A DNA stretch of 64,000 nt from Imhoffiella fuscus (GTDB taxonomy: Bacteria > Pseudomonadota > Gammaproteobacteria > Chromatiales > Chromatiaceae), in assembly GCF_042682685.1 (NCBI RefSeq), contig NZ_JBHUHX010000015.1:180261-244260 (forward strand). Reading direction: 5' to 3'. Position numbers and translations under genes: made by a program. Below are positions 44,679-53,136 of this stretch, piece by piece. Each line of letters opens with the position of its first letter. The stretch's first letter is position 1. The notes under the pieces were generated by a model that worked only from the letters and a program-made list of their open reading frames with translations, searched no databases and was not told the DNA's origin.

Positions 44679-46187
44679 ATGACCCCAGATCTACACGACC
44701 TGGAACTGTTGTTGCGTTCCGACACCCCCATCGTACTCATCGAATCCCTAGAGGAATCGCGGGTGCTGGAGCTGTTCGCCCGACTGGCGATCCGCATCTC
44801 CGAGCCCTCCTTCCGCTGGACCGTGACCGATGGACTGCAGCGCATCGAGTACGACACCAATCCGCAACGCACGCTCGCCGAGCCAACCGACGTGCTGAAG
44901 CACATGCGGGTGACGCCGCAACGCGGCATCTACATCCTGCTCGATTTCCACCCCTATCTGGACGACCCGCTGCATGTACGTCTGCTGAAGGAAATCGCGC
45001 TCGGTTACGGCGAACTGCCGCGCACCCTGGTATTGGTCAGCCACGCAATCGACATCCCACCCGAGTTGCGTCATCTGAGCGTTCGCTTCACTCTGCGATT
45101 GCCGGACCGCAATCGCATCCTGGCGCTCATCCACGAGGAGGCCAAACTCTGGCAGGAGATCGGCGATTCGGGGGCGGTGCGCACCAATCGGACCCTGCTC
45201 AATCAGCTCGCCGACAACCTGCTCGGCATCACCGAATCCGATGCGCGCCGCCTCATCCGCAACGCCATCCGTAACGACGGGACCATCACCAAACAGGACG
45301 TGGAGTCGGTCAAACGCGCGAAGTACGAACTCCTGAGCCCGGAAGGGATCATCAGCTTCGAGTACGACACCCGCTCCTTCGCGGACATCGCCGGACTCTC
45401 CAACCTCAAGTCATGGATCGACCGACGGCGCGACGCCTTCCTCGATCCGGAGCGCCAGCGCGACCATCCGCGCGGTATCCTGCTGCTTGGCGTTCAGGGC
45501 GGAGGCAAGAGCCTGGCGGCCAAAGCCGTCGCAGGCCGGCTCGGCGTACCACTGCTACGGCTCGACTTCGGCGCCCTCTACGACAAATACATCGGCGAGA
45601 CCGAAAAGAACCTGCGCAAGGCGCTCGAAACCGCTGACCTCATGTCGCCCTGCGTCCTTTGGATCGACGAGATCGAAAAGGGAATCGCCACAGGTTCGGA
45701 AGACGAGGGCGTCGGACGCCGCGTGCTGGGGACGCTCCTGACCTGGATGGCCGAGCGCAACAGCCGCGTCTTTTTGGCGGCAACCGCCAACGACATCTCG
45801 CGCCTACCGCCGGAGCTCATCCGCAAGGGTCGCATCGACGAACTCTTCTTCGTCGACCTGCCGCCGCCCGAGGTTCGCCGCGACATCTTCGCCATCCATC
45901 TGCGCCAGCGCGGACTGGATCCGGACCGCTTCGACCTCGACCGCCTGACCGAGGCGAGCGAGGGATTCACCGGCGCGGGCATCGAGCAGGCGGTCGTTTC
46001 CGCGCTCTATGCCGACCCGACCGCCGAGAGCACGCCAAACACCGAGCGATTGCTCGACGAACTGACCAGCACCCAGCCGCTCTCGGTCGTCATGGACCAC
46101 CAACTCCAGCGGCTCAGAGACTGGGCCAAGAGCCGCACCGTGCCGGCCCATGCCAACGCAACCGGCCTGGGCAGCAAGCACCCGTGA
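44679..46187 (+). CDS. Ycf46-like AAA ATPase
   Basis: This 502-residue AAA protein has an N-terminal alpha/beta domain (about 1-230) of the type found in chloroplast/cyanobacterial Ycf46, and a single C-terminal AAA module. Walker A is GVQGGGKS (near residue 271), Walker B is CVLWIDEIEKG, sensor 1 is AATANDIS, and an arginine-finger region is RKGRIDELF. Ycf46 proteins are linked to photosynthesis and CO2-use control in cyanobacteria, but the molecular role is unclear. The presence of this gene in a likely phototroph, close to a DnaJ-like gene, is suggestive only. Confidence 0.82.
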   Translation: MTPDLHDLELLLRSDTPIVLIESLEESRVLELFARLAIRISEPSFRWTVTDGLQRIEYDTNPQRTLAEPTDVLKHMRVTPQRGIYILLDFHPYLDDPLHVRLLKEIALGYGELPRTLVLVSHAIDIPPELRHLSVRFTLRLPDRNRILALIHEEAKLWQEIGDSGAVRTNRTLLNQLADNLLGITESDARRLIRNAIRNDGTITKQDVESVKRAKYELLSPEGIISFEYDTRSFADIAGLSNLKSWIDRRRDAFLDPERQRDHPRGILLLGVQGGGKSLAAKAVAGRLGVPLLRLDFGALYDKYIGETEKNLRKALETADLMSPCVLWIDEIEKGIATGSEDEGVGRRVLGTLLTWMAERNSRVFLAATANDISRLPPELIRKGRIDELFFVDLPPPEVRRDIFAIHLRQRGLDPDRFDLDRLTEASEGFTGAGIEQAVVSALYADPTAESTPNTERLLDELTSTQPLSVVMDHQLQRLRDWAKSRTVPAHANATGLGSKHP

Positions 46188-46325
46188 GCAGCCCCCGGAT
46201 CCATCGGCGCGCGCCCGGTCCGTCACCGGCTCGAACGAACTGCAATCCCGCTGCATGCCCCCATCTACAACCCCGAATCGGACGTCCTCGCCCGACCGCC
46301 ACCACGCCGACCCTGAGACGCTTTG

Positions 46326-47246
46326 ATGCATTACAAGGACTACTACAAGACACTCGGAGTCGCCCGCACCGCGACCCAAGACGAGATCAAGCGCGCCTAT
46401 CGGCGCCTGGCCCGCAAGTACCACCCGGACGTCAGCAAGGAACCGAACGCCGAGACGCGATTCAAGGAGGTCAACGAGGCCAACGAGGTGTTGCACGACC
46501 CCGAGAAACGGGCCGCCTATGACGCGCTGGGCAACAACTGGCGCGCCGGACAGGACTTCCGTCCGCCGCCGGGATCGGCCTATCGGGACTTCGAATTCAA
46601 TTCGAACGAAAACACCGAATTCAGCGATTTTTTCTCCAGCATCTTCGGCCGCGCCTTCCGTGGCGAAACCGGAGGCGCCCGCCAGCGACGCGGAGAGGAC
46701 AAGACCATCAAATTCGCCATCGACCTCGAAGACGCCTACAAGGGCGCGACCCGCCAGCTCACAGTGGAGAGTTCCGGCGGCGCCGGACCCGGCAAACAGA
46801 AGAGCAAGACGCTGAACGTCCGCATTCCACCGGGCGTGACGCAGGGGCGCCAGATCCGACTCGCCGGTCAGGGCTCGCCCGGTACGGGCGGTGGTCCAGC
46901 CGGCGATCTCTATCTGGAAATCGAACTCAAGCCACATCGGCATTTCACCGTCGAGGGCCGAGAGATCCAGCTCCGACTGCCGATCGCCCCCTGGGAGGCG
47001 GCGCTCGGCGCGCAGATCACAGTTCCGACGCTTGGCGGCACGGTCAGTCTCAAGATTCCCGCCGGATCCCAGTCGGGCAAGAAGCTGCGACTCAAGGGAC
47101 GCGGACTGCCAGGTTCACCGCCAGGCGACGAAATGGTTCTGCTGGAAATCGTCACCCCGGCCGCAACGACCGAGGCCGCAAAGGCGATCTACCGCGACAT
47201 GGCCGAACGCCTTCAGTTCAACCCTCGGGCCGAACTGGGGCTCTGA
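46326..47246 (+). CDS. cbpA: CbpA-type DnaJ co-chaperone (curved DNA-binding protein)
   Basis: This 306-residue protein has an N-terminal J domain with the HPD tripeptide in ARKYHPDVSKE, a Gly/Phe-type linker (about 75-120), and two C-terminal substrate-binding beta domains (DLEDAYKG..., GDLYLEIELKPH). It lacks the zinc finger of DnaJ, which is the CbpA layout. CbpA stimulates DnaK and also binds curved DNA. The ATG at 46326 is used; a TTG one codon earlier is less likely. It lies 138 bp after the AAA ATPase gene. No cbpM gene is present. Confidence 0.92.
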   Translation: MHYKDYYKTLGVARTATQDEIKRAYRRLARKYHPDVSKEPNAETRFKEVNEANEVLHDPEKRAAYDALGNNWRAGQDFRPPPGSAYRDFEFNSNENTEFSDFFSSIFGRAFRGETGGARQRRGEDKTIKFAIDLEDAYKGATRQLTVESSGGAGPGKQKSKTLNVRIPPGVTQGRQIRLAGQGSPGTGGGPAGDLYLEIELKPHRHFTVEGREIQLRLPIAPWEAALGAQITVPTLGGTVSLKIPAGSQSGKKLRLKGRGLPGSPPGDEMVLLEIVTPAATTEAAKAIYRDMAERLQFNPRAELGL

Positions 47247-47251
47247 CCGGC

Positions 47252-48151
47252 TCAAGCCGAGACGAACCGCATCGAGAGGTCCACGGCCCGCACATCCTTG
47301 GTCAGAGCGCCGACCGAGATGCGATCGACGCCCGTCTCGGCAATGGGCCGAATGGTCTCCAGATCGACACCACCGGAGGCTTCGAGCAGGGCGCGCCCGG
47401 CGTTCAGCGCAACCGCGCAGCGCAGATCGTCGAGCGAGAAGTTGTCCAGCAGCACCATCCCCGCCCCGGCGTCCAGCGCCTCCTGGAGTTCGGCGATGGA
47501 CTCGACCTCGATCTCGATCGGCACCTCGGCACCCAAGGCGCGCGCCGCCTCCAACGCCGCCCGAATCGAGCCGGCGGCGAGGATGTGGTTCTCCTTGATA
47601 AGGATGGCGTCGAAGAGACCGATGCGGTGGTTATGGCAGCCGCCGCAAAGCACGGCATATTTCTGCTGAATGCGCAGCCCGGGCAGCGTCTTGCGGGTAT
47701 CCAGCACCCGAGCCGGTAGACCGGCCACGGCATCGGCATAACGCCGGGCCAGCGTCGCGGTACCCGACAGGGTCTGGAGAAGATTCATGGCGGTCCGTTC
47801 ACCGGTCAAAAGGGCGCGGACGCTGCCCTCCAGCACGCACAGACGCTGGCCAGACCGGATCGCATCGCCGTCCCCGGCCTCCCAGGTCAAACGGCAGGCG
47901 GAGTCCAGCACCCGAAATACGGTCTCGAACCAGGCGCAGCCGCAGAGCGTCGCCGACTCCCGCGTGATGAGTTCGACCCGCGCGATCTGATCGGCAGGCA
48001 ACAGCGACGCGGTGAGATCGCCGCTGCCGACGTCCTCCTCCAAGGCGGCGCGAACCTGACGCTCGACCAGGTCGAGCGACGGCATGAATCGGCTCGGATC
48101 CTCCACGGAGGAAGGGATCGACTCGACATTCTGACTGGGGTTGGACGTCAC
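47252..48151 (-). CDS. nadC: Nicotinate-nucleotide pyrophosphorylase NadC
   Basis: NadC converts quinolinate and PRPP into nicotinate mononucleotide in de novo NAD synthesis. The 299-residue protein has the typical signatures EEDVGSGDLTASLLP, ERTAMNLLQTLSGTAT, DTRKTLPGLR, GGCHNHRIGLFDAILIKENH and IEVEVES (as IEIEVES). It is transcribed away from ampD with a 68-bp gap, an arrangement shared with E. coli. Confidence 0.97.
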   Translation of the reverse strand: MTSNPSQNVESIPSSVEDPSRFMPSLDLVERQVRAALEEDVGSGDLTASLLPADQIARVELITRESATLCGCAWFETVFRVLDSACRLTWEAGDGDAIRSGQRLCVLEGSVRALLTGERTAMNLLQTLSGTATLARRYADAVAGLPARVLDTRKTLPGLRIQQKYAVLCGGCHNHRIGLFDAILIKENHILAAGSIRAALEAARALGAEVPIEIEVESIAELQEALDAGAGMVLLDNFSLDDLRCAVALNAGRALLEASGGVDLETIRPIAETGVDRISVGALTKDVRAVDLSMRFVSA

Positions 48152-48219
48152 TCGGTTGGCTCCTTGGCATCGAACGGGGTCGACAGGATAAGATGGATTC
48201 TCGTCCTTGCGGAGCCTGA

Positions 48220-48813
48220 ATGCAGTCGATGACCGAGCGACATGATGAATCAGCGGGCAAACCGGCGTCCGAGCTGGATGCCGAGGGCTGGATCGGCGGC
48301 GCGCTGCGGCGCCCCTCGCCCAATCAGGACGACCGCCCCCCGGACACCCAGATCGACCTACTGGTGATCCACAATATCAGCCTGCCGCCGGGGACCTTCG
48401 GTGGCGGCTGGATCGACGACCTCTTCCTGAACCGACTCGACCCCAGCGCGCATCCCTATTTCGCGCCCATCGCCCATGTCAGGGTCTCCTCGCACCTGCT
48501 GATCCGCCGCGACGGTGCGCTGATTCAGTATGTCCCCTGCGAGCGCCGCGCCTGGCATGCCGGAGCCTCGTCCTTCGAGGGACGCGAGCGCTGCAACGAT
48601 TATTCGATCGGCATCGAGCTGGAGGGCACCGATCAGGTTCCATTCACCGACGCCCAGTACCAACGGCTCGCCGACTGCACCCACTGGATTCGCGCGCGCT
48701 ATCCGGCCATCACCCGCGAGCGCATCGCGGGACACAGCGACATCGCGCCCGGACGCAAGACGGATCCAGGCCCCGCCTTCGACTGGCCGCGCTATCTGGG
48801 CCTCTGCCAATAG
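48220..48813 (+). CDS. ampD: 1,6-Anhydro-N-acetylmuramyl-L-alanine amidase AmpD
   Basis: AmpD is a cytoplasmic zinc amidase that recycles anhydro-muropeptides and so prevents induction of AmpC beta-lactamase. The 197-residue protein has zinc ligands in LLVIHNISLP (His), and AGHSDIAPGRKTDPG (His and Asp). SIGIELEGTD is also typical. The ATG at 48220 follows GGAG by five bases; a second ATG three codons downstream is possible. Confidence 0.95.
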   Translation: MQSMTERHDESAGKPASELDAEGWIGGALRRPSPNQDDRPPDTQIDLLVIHNISLPPGTFGGGWIDDLFLNRLDPSAHPYFAPIAHVRVSSHLLIRRDGALIQYVPCERRAWHAGASSFEGRERCNDYSIGIELEGTDQVPFTDAQYQRLADCTHWIRARYPAITRERIAGHSDIAPGRKTDPGPAFDWPRYLGLCQ

Positions 48814-48818
48814 CCCGC

Positions 48819-50504
48819 TCAATTCTGGGCAAAGTCGGTCCACCCCTCCAGCCAGCTGGTCCGAGCGCCAGGGCGAATGGCCCCGATGAAGCTGGCCGCC
48901 TCGTCCCAGAACTCGCCCTGAGACGGCTGAACGGCCAATCGCACCAATCGTTCGTCGTACTCCGGGACGAAGTCGGCCGCCGTCCAGACTGGCCCGGCAT
49001 GCGTGAGAAGAGGCGTCTGGATGACGGCCTCATGGCCGGCATCGACTGGAAGGAGGCTCGATTCGTCGAACCCGCCATCGTCGTCGCCATCACCCTCCTC
49101 GACCTCGAACAGCCGCTCGTTGAGGCCCCCGGCGAAGACCAGTCCCTCAAGACGCAACGCACCCTGCTCGATCTGCTCCACCGTCGAGCGATCGCGAATA
49201 TCGATGGCTTCGAGGGAAAAGTCGGCGATCAGAAAATTCCGCAGAATGCCGGCGGTTCCGCGTCGGAGCACCATACCGCGTTGCCCCACAGCCCGATTAC
49301 GACCACCGATGATGGTCACGTTCGAAAGCGTCGGAGCGGATCGCGGGACCGCGTCATGATCGCTATCGAGGTTATCCGCCTCGATGCCGTTATCGCCAGC
49401 GTTCGCATCCTGCACGATCACGATGAATTGGCCGAAACCGGTCCAGCCGCGATCCCAATCCAGCCCATCGTCCGCCGCGCCGGATATGACCACATGGCTC
49501 AGGTTTGCGCTGCCGCCAAACAGCTCGATCCCGTCGTCGAGTCCCTGATGGACCTGGACGAAGCGAAGGATGGTTCCTTTGCCGCATCCGCCGAGCGTCA
49601 GCCCATTCAGTTCGTTGTCCTTCGAGATCTCATAGCCGGCATATTCGATGCGAACGTATTGCAGGATGCCGCAGCTGTCCGAATCGGCCTGACCGCCAAA
49701 GAAGCCGCGCGGATCTCCCGCGTCGATGCCCTCGATATGGGCGACCGGTGTATTGACCGGCGCGTTCCCGAGCAGAACCACCCCACCCCAATCGCCCCGA
49801 TGACGTGCTCCAACCGGATTGGCGCTGGTGAAAACGATCGGATCCTGGGCGGACCCGTGGGCGTTGATACGGGCATCCCGGGTGACGATCAGCGCGGACC
49901 CAGGCTCGCCAAGCACCCGCACGCCCGGCTCGATGGTCAGAATCGCATTGCCTTCGACGAAGACCAGGCCGCTCAGACGGTAGGTCGATCCCGAGCGCCA
50001 ATGGGTGTCCTGGGCGAGACTGCCCTCCACCCGGACCTGAGTCATCCGCTGAAGAAGCCCCGTCGCGCTGGCCACATAGATACCGACGCTCAAGGAGACC
50101 AGAATCAGCATCAGCAGCAACGCCTTCACCCCGCCCTTGCCACCCGTCGGACCGCGCTCCAATCGCGGCGCTCCAACTGCGGCGCCGGAGACAGGATGCG
50201 CCAACGGCACGGCGTCGCGATCGAAGGACGACGCATCCCTCCCCCCCTGGTGCAGGTGAGCAGAAAACGCCACGACCTCCTCCGCAAGCGCGCGGATACC
50301 GGGATCGGACGACTCCAGCATCTTTCCGAGCAGGTCGTCGCGATAATCCGCGTCCTTGCGCAGGGCATGGAAATGCACGTAGTGAACACCCGGAACGCTA
50401 TCGGACGGCGCCTGATCCACCGCCCGTTTCAGGGTCCAAAGCAGAGAGACGAAGCGGGCGTTCTTGCTATCGTCATCTTGACCATCGGTTGCGAACGAAG
50501 ACAT
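48819..50504 (-). CDS. Membrane-anchored right-handed beta-helix protein of unknown function
   Basis: This 561-residue protein has three parts. Residues 1-115 form a mostly helical cytoplasmic region (FVSLLWTLKRAVDQAP, LRKDADYRDDLLGKML) that I do not recognise. One membrane helix follows (about 126-150, LLLMLILVSLSVGIYVASAT). The rest is a periplasmic beta-helix with LTIEPGVRVLG, RGDWGGVVLLGNAPVN, VRIEYAGYEISKDNELNGL, VHQGLDDGIELFGGS and DDGLDWDRGWTGFGQFI, motifs shared by a widespread family usually found as a lipoprotein or secreted form. The ATG at 50504 follows GGTGG. The function is unknown; the fusion to a cytoplasmic domain suggests signal transfer or anchoring. The gap 50505-50757 shows no gene. 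Confidence 0.75.
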   Translation of the reverse strand: MSSFATDGQDDDSKNARFVSLLWTLKRAVDQAPSDSVPGVHYVHFHALRKDADYRDDLLGKMLESSDPGIRALAEEVVAFSAHLHQGGRDASSFDRDAVPLAHPVSGAAVGAPRLERGPTGGKGGVKALLLMLILVSLSVGIYVASATGLLQRMTQVRVEGSLAQDTHWRSGSTYRLSGLVFVEGNAILTIEPGVRVLGEPGSALIVTRDARINAHGSAQDPIVFTSANPVGARHRGDWGGVVLLGNAPVNTPVAHIEGIDAGDPRGFFGGQADSDSCGILQYVRIEYAGYEISKDNELNGLTLGGCGKGTILRFVQVHQGLDDGIELFGGSANLSHVVISGAADDGLDWDRGWTGFGQFIVIVQDANAGDNGIEADNLDSDHDAVPRSAPTLSNVTIIGGRNRAVGQRGMVLRRGTAGILRNFLIADFSLEAIDIRDRSTVEQIEQGALRLEGLVFAGGLNERLFEVEEGDGDDDGGFDESSLLPVDAGHEAVIQTPLLTHAGPVWTAADFVPEYDERLVRLAVQPSQGEFWDEAASFIGAIRPGARTSWLEGWTDFAQN

Positions 50505-50757
50505 CGGAAACCACCGAGCGAAGACCAGCCTCGCCGGGCTATAACGCGCAAGAACCTCGGGCCGCGCGAGCAACCTGGATTCCACCGCCTACCCGCCGAA
50601 ACCTGGAGAGGAAGAGCATCAGTAGGCTCACGCTATCAAGGGATTCTTACCGAATGACGACCTGCTCGCGACGATTTCGCGACCAAGCCTCAAAATGTGA
50701 CGGAGTTCGCTTGCAATCTATTCGGTACCTACGGGATTTCCGAGTGCGGCCGAACAG

Positions 50758-51507
50758 CTAGACCCGACCGTGCCCCAAGTGCGACTCGGTCGGCAGGGAA
50801 TCGGCACTCCACGGCCAACGCTCCAGCCATCGCGCCCAGGACGCCCGCCCGAGATCGAAGGTCAGATCCAGAGCGCGCGAGGCAACCCGGACGCCCGCCT
50901 CGAATGCCAGCTTGGGAAGCGCCCAGGGGGCGTGGAGCGACCTCGCAGACACCTCCGCTAAGGTCGGAGGCAGCTCGTAGTCGAATTCCAGCGATCCACC
51001 CTCGTGCCAGCGGAGCTGTCCATCCAATCGCGCCACCAGGGCACGCATACCAAGGTTGGACGCCAAGATATCGCAGTGGATGCGCCGGAAGCCCTGCTCC
51101 GAGGCAGCCGCAATGAGCGCGTCCAGCAGGGCCGTTCCCACACCGCGACCTTGCGCCGCGTCGATCACCGCCATGGCCAGCTCGCAGCCATCCGAATCCT
51201 GCCCTTGGCGAATGCAGCGCCCCGCCCCTAAGGGCTCGATCTCCTCACCGAGCGGACCCAGCCGAACGACGCCCAGCGCGATATGGTCACGACCGTCGGC
51301 GCTGGTGAAAAAGTCCAGATCGGTCTCGGTCAGCGTGGGCTTGATACCGAAAAAACGCATCCGACGGGAGGCTGCGGACAAGCCATCGAAGCAAACAGTC
51401 ATGAAATCCCGATCGTCGGGACCAATTGAACGAACGCGACATAGGGTTCCATCCTTGAGCCGAACGCGTTTTTGAAATGCCCTTGCGAACGGATCTTTAT
51501 CGGACAT
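50758..51507 (-). CDS. GNAT-family N-acetyltransferase
   Basis: This 249-residue protein has a GNAT fold. The acetyl-CoA loop reads AAQGRGVGTALLDALIAAA (near residue 145), preceded by beta-strand sequence ELAMAVID. The N-terminal segment VRLKDGTLCRVRSIGPDDRD resembles acetyltransferase domains found in Pat-like protein acetylases. The C-terminal 60 residues form a helical extension with no recognised motif. The ATG at 51507 follows GAGG by about six bases. Substrate unknown. Confidence 0.8.
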   Translation of the reverse strand: MSDKDPFARAFQKRVRLKDGTLCRVRSIGPDDRDFMTVCFDGLSAASRRMRFFGIKPTLTETDLDFFTSADGRDHIALGVVRLGPLGEEIEPLGAGRCIRQGQDSDGCELAMAVIDAAQGRGVGTALLDALIAAASEQGFRRIHCDILASNLGMRALVARLDGQLRWHEGGSLEFDYELPPTLAEVSARSLHAPWALPKLAFEAGVRVASRALDLTFDLGRASWARWLERWPWSADSLPTESHLGHGRV

Positions 51508-51773
51508 CGAGAACCTCGGCCATGCGGCCTGTTGCGGTCCAGCCCTAGGGTGCCGATCGGAAGACGTGGATCGACACTGGGTGCCTGGACGATTGTGCAC
51601 TGCAACATAAGATGGCGACAGATGCCAAAAGATCCATGGAAATGCTTTTGTACTCAGTGTTCTTCCGATGAATGGTTCCCTCTAGTCGCGCTGTCGCAAG
51701 ACGACCGTAACGCCCGAAGACCCGGCCGGGACGCATGTAGAATGGCCCCATTCGGAATCACTGGACTTCCCGC

Positions 51774-52412
51774 ATGCCCCGCCTCGTCCTCTTCAACAAG
51801 CCATACGGCGTTCTCAGCCAATTCACCGGCGCACCGGCGGGCTTGGGCGTCACGCTTGCCGACTATCTGCCGTTGCCGGGCGTCTATCCGGCCGGCCGAC
51901 TGGACAAGGACAGCGAGGGGTTGCTTCTGCTGACCGACGACGGGGCACTTCAGCACCGCATCAGCCATCCGAAGCACAAGGAGTGGAAGACCTACTGGGC
52001 GCAGGTCGAGGGCACGCCCGATGAGACTCAGCTGGAGCAGCTTCGACGTGGCGTCACGCTGAACGACGGACCAACGCGGCCGGCCCGTGTCCGCAACCTG
52101 GCGGAACCGGACCTCTGGCCGCGCGATCCGCCGGTGCGCTTTCGCAAAAGCGTCCCGACCGCCTGGATCGAGCTCGAGATCCACGAGGGACGCAACCGAC
52201 AGGTCCGACGCATGACCGCCGCCGTCGGACTGCCAACCCTGCGGCTCGTGCGAGCCGCGATCGGAACATGGCGACTCGATGCGCTCGCGCCTGGCGACTA
52301 TCGGGTGATCGAGACGGATTCGACATCGCGGGACCGCCGCGAACCGACCCCGGAGGCACGCGAGCGCAACACCCGACCGCGTCAGTCGCGCCAGCGATCC
52401 CGACGGCCGTGA
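51774..52412 (+). CDS. rluE: 23S rRNA pseudouridine synthase RluE
   Basis: RluE makes pseudouridine 2457 in 23S rRNA. The 212-residue protein starts LVLFNKPYGVLSQFTG and has the catalytic-Asp motif YPAGRLDKDSEGLLLLT near residue 40, then KTYWAQVEG and IHEGRNRQVRRMTAAVGLPT. It lacks an S4 domain, as is normal for RluE. The C-terminal 30 residues are Arg-rich and not conserved; the last 31 bp overlap the convergent small gene. Confidence 0.93.
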   Translation: MPRLVLFNKPYGVLSQFTGAPAGLGVTLADYLPLPGVYPAGRLDKDSEGLLLLTDDGALQHRISHPKHKEWKTYWAQVEGTPDETQLEQLRRGVTLNDGPTRPARVRNLAEPDLWPRDPPVRFRKSVPTAWIELEIHEGRNRQVRRMTAAVGLPTLRLVRAAIGTWRLDALAPGDYRVIETDSTSRDRREPTPEARERNTRPRQSRQRSRRP

Positions 52413-52702
52413 TCGTCCCAGTGACGATGACCATGGCCATGTCCATGACGGTAGTATCGCCGTGGCGGGTAGTCGTAGCGCCGGTAATGACGCGAAGGAA
52501 CCTCATAGTAACGCTCGACCACCACCGGAGCGGGCCGATAGACCCGAGGCGGCGGAGCCGCATCGAGCAAGATGCCGGTAAATAGACCGCCGACGAATCC
52601 GGCAGCCGCTGCGGCCCCCGCATCGCCCCTGTAGGCGTAGGCGCCGGTGGCACTGGTTGAGAGAACGACTAAGGTTGCAGCCAGAAGTATCGATCGTTTC
52701 AC
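52382..52702 (-). CDS. Small secreted His/Arg/Tyr-rich protein
   Basis: This 106-residue protein was not recognised. It has a Sec signal peptide (KRSILLAATLVVLSTSATGA, cleavage near residue 23), a Gly/Ala-rich stretch AAAAAGFVGGLFTGILLDAA like a glycine zipper, and a tail with Tyr-Arg and His-Gly repeats (YRRYDYPPRRYYRHGHGHGH). The GTG at 52702 is chosen because GAGG lies eight bases upstream and the signal peptide starts there. The His-rich tail could bind metal, and the zipper could insert in a membrane; both are inference. It converges on and overlaps rluE. Confidence 0.65.
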   Translation of the reverse strand: MKRSILLAATLVVLSTSATGAYAYRGDAGAAAAAGFVGGLFTGILLDAAPPPRVYRPAPVVVERYYEVPSRHYRRYDYPPRRYYRHGHGHGHRHWDDHGRRDRWRD

Positions 52703-53136
52703 AGGGATGACCTCGCCATTTGGAAACCTTCCATCTTCAATCGAGCCGAAACCCTTGCCCCGCATCTGCAATTCGAGCCTGCGGAGGGTCCAGAGCCGGC
52801 CAAGATGGCTAAAGAGTGCACGTGTCAAGATGAACGGAGGCTGAATGGATACACGACAGAGGTGTATTGATGCGCCAGGAGGAACCCGCAGACGACACAG
52901 CCCGCCCCGGCTGAACGCCCCCGGTTCGAAGCCTATCGCCCCGGACAACACCACAAGATGCGCCATGCGCAAAAAGGCCGGATCACAGCGAAAAAATCGC
53001 GTTTTACATCGATAATCCGCGACTGGAGGACCGGCTCGGATTTGGAATCACGACGCTATCCCCGTATCTTAGAAGGGGTCGACGCGGTAAGGCGGCGCCG
53101 CGCTCTGCGGCCGCCGAGAACGAAAGGAAAGCCCTG
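52703..53136. other. Gene-free region upstream of the sucrose cluster
   Basis: This 434-bp stretch holds the promoter regions of the small secreted protein (minus strand) and of the sucrose cluster (plus strand). A small inverted repeat ATACAC/GTGTAT occurs at 52849-52867. No ORF with a plausible start and family match was found. Confidence 0.55.
53042..53070 (+). promoter_or_regulatory. Candidate sigma-70 promoter of the sucrose cluster
   Basis: TTGGAA (53042-53047) and TATCTT (53065-53070) are separated by exactly 17 bases, four of six matches each. A start near 53077 would leave a leader of about 60 nt before the ATG at 53137, which has AAGGA eight bases upstream. Osmotic or other control is not visible in the sequence. 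Confidence 0.5.
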
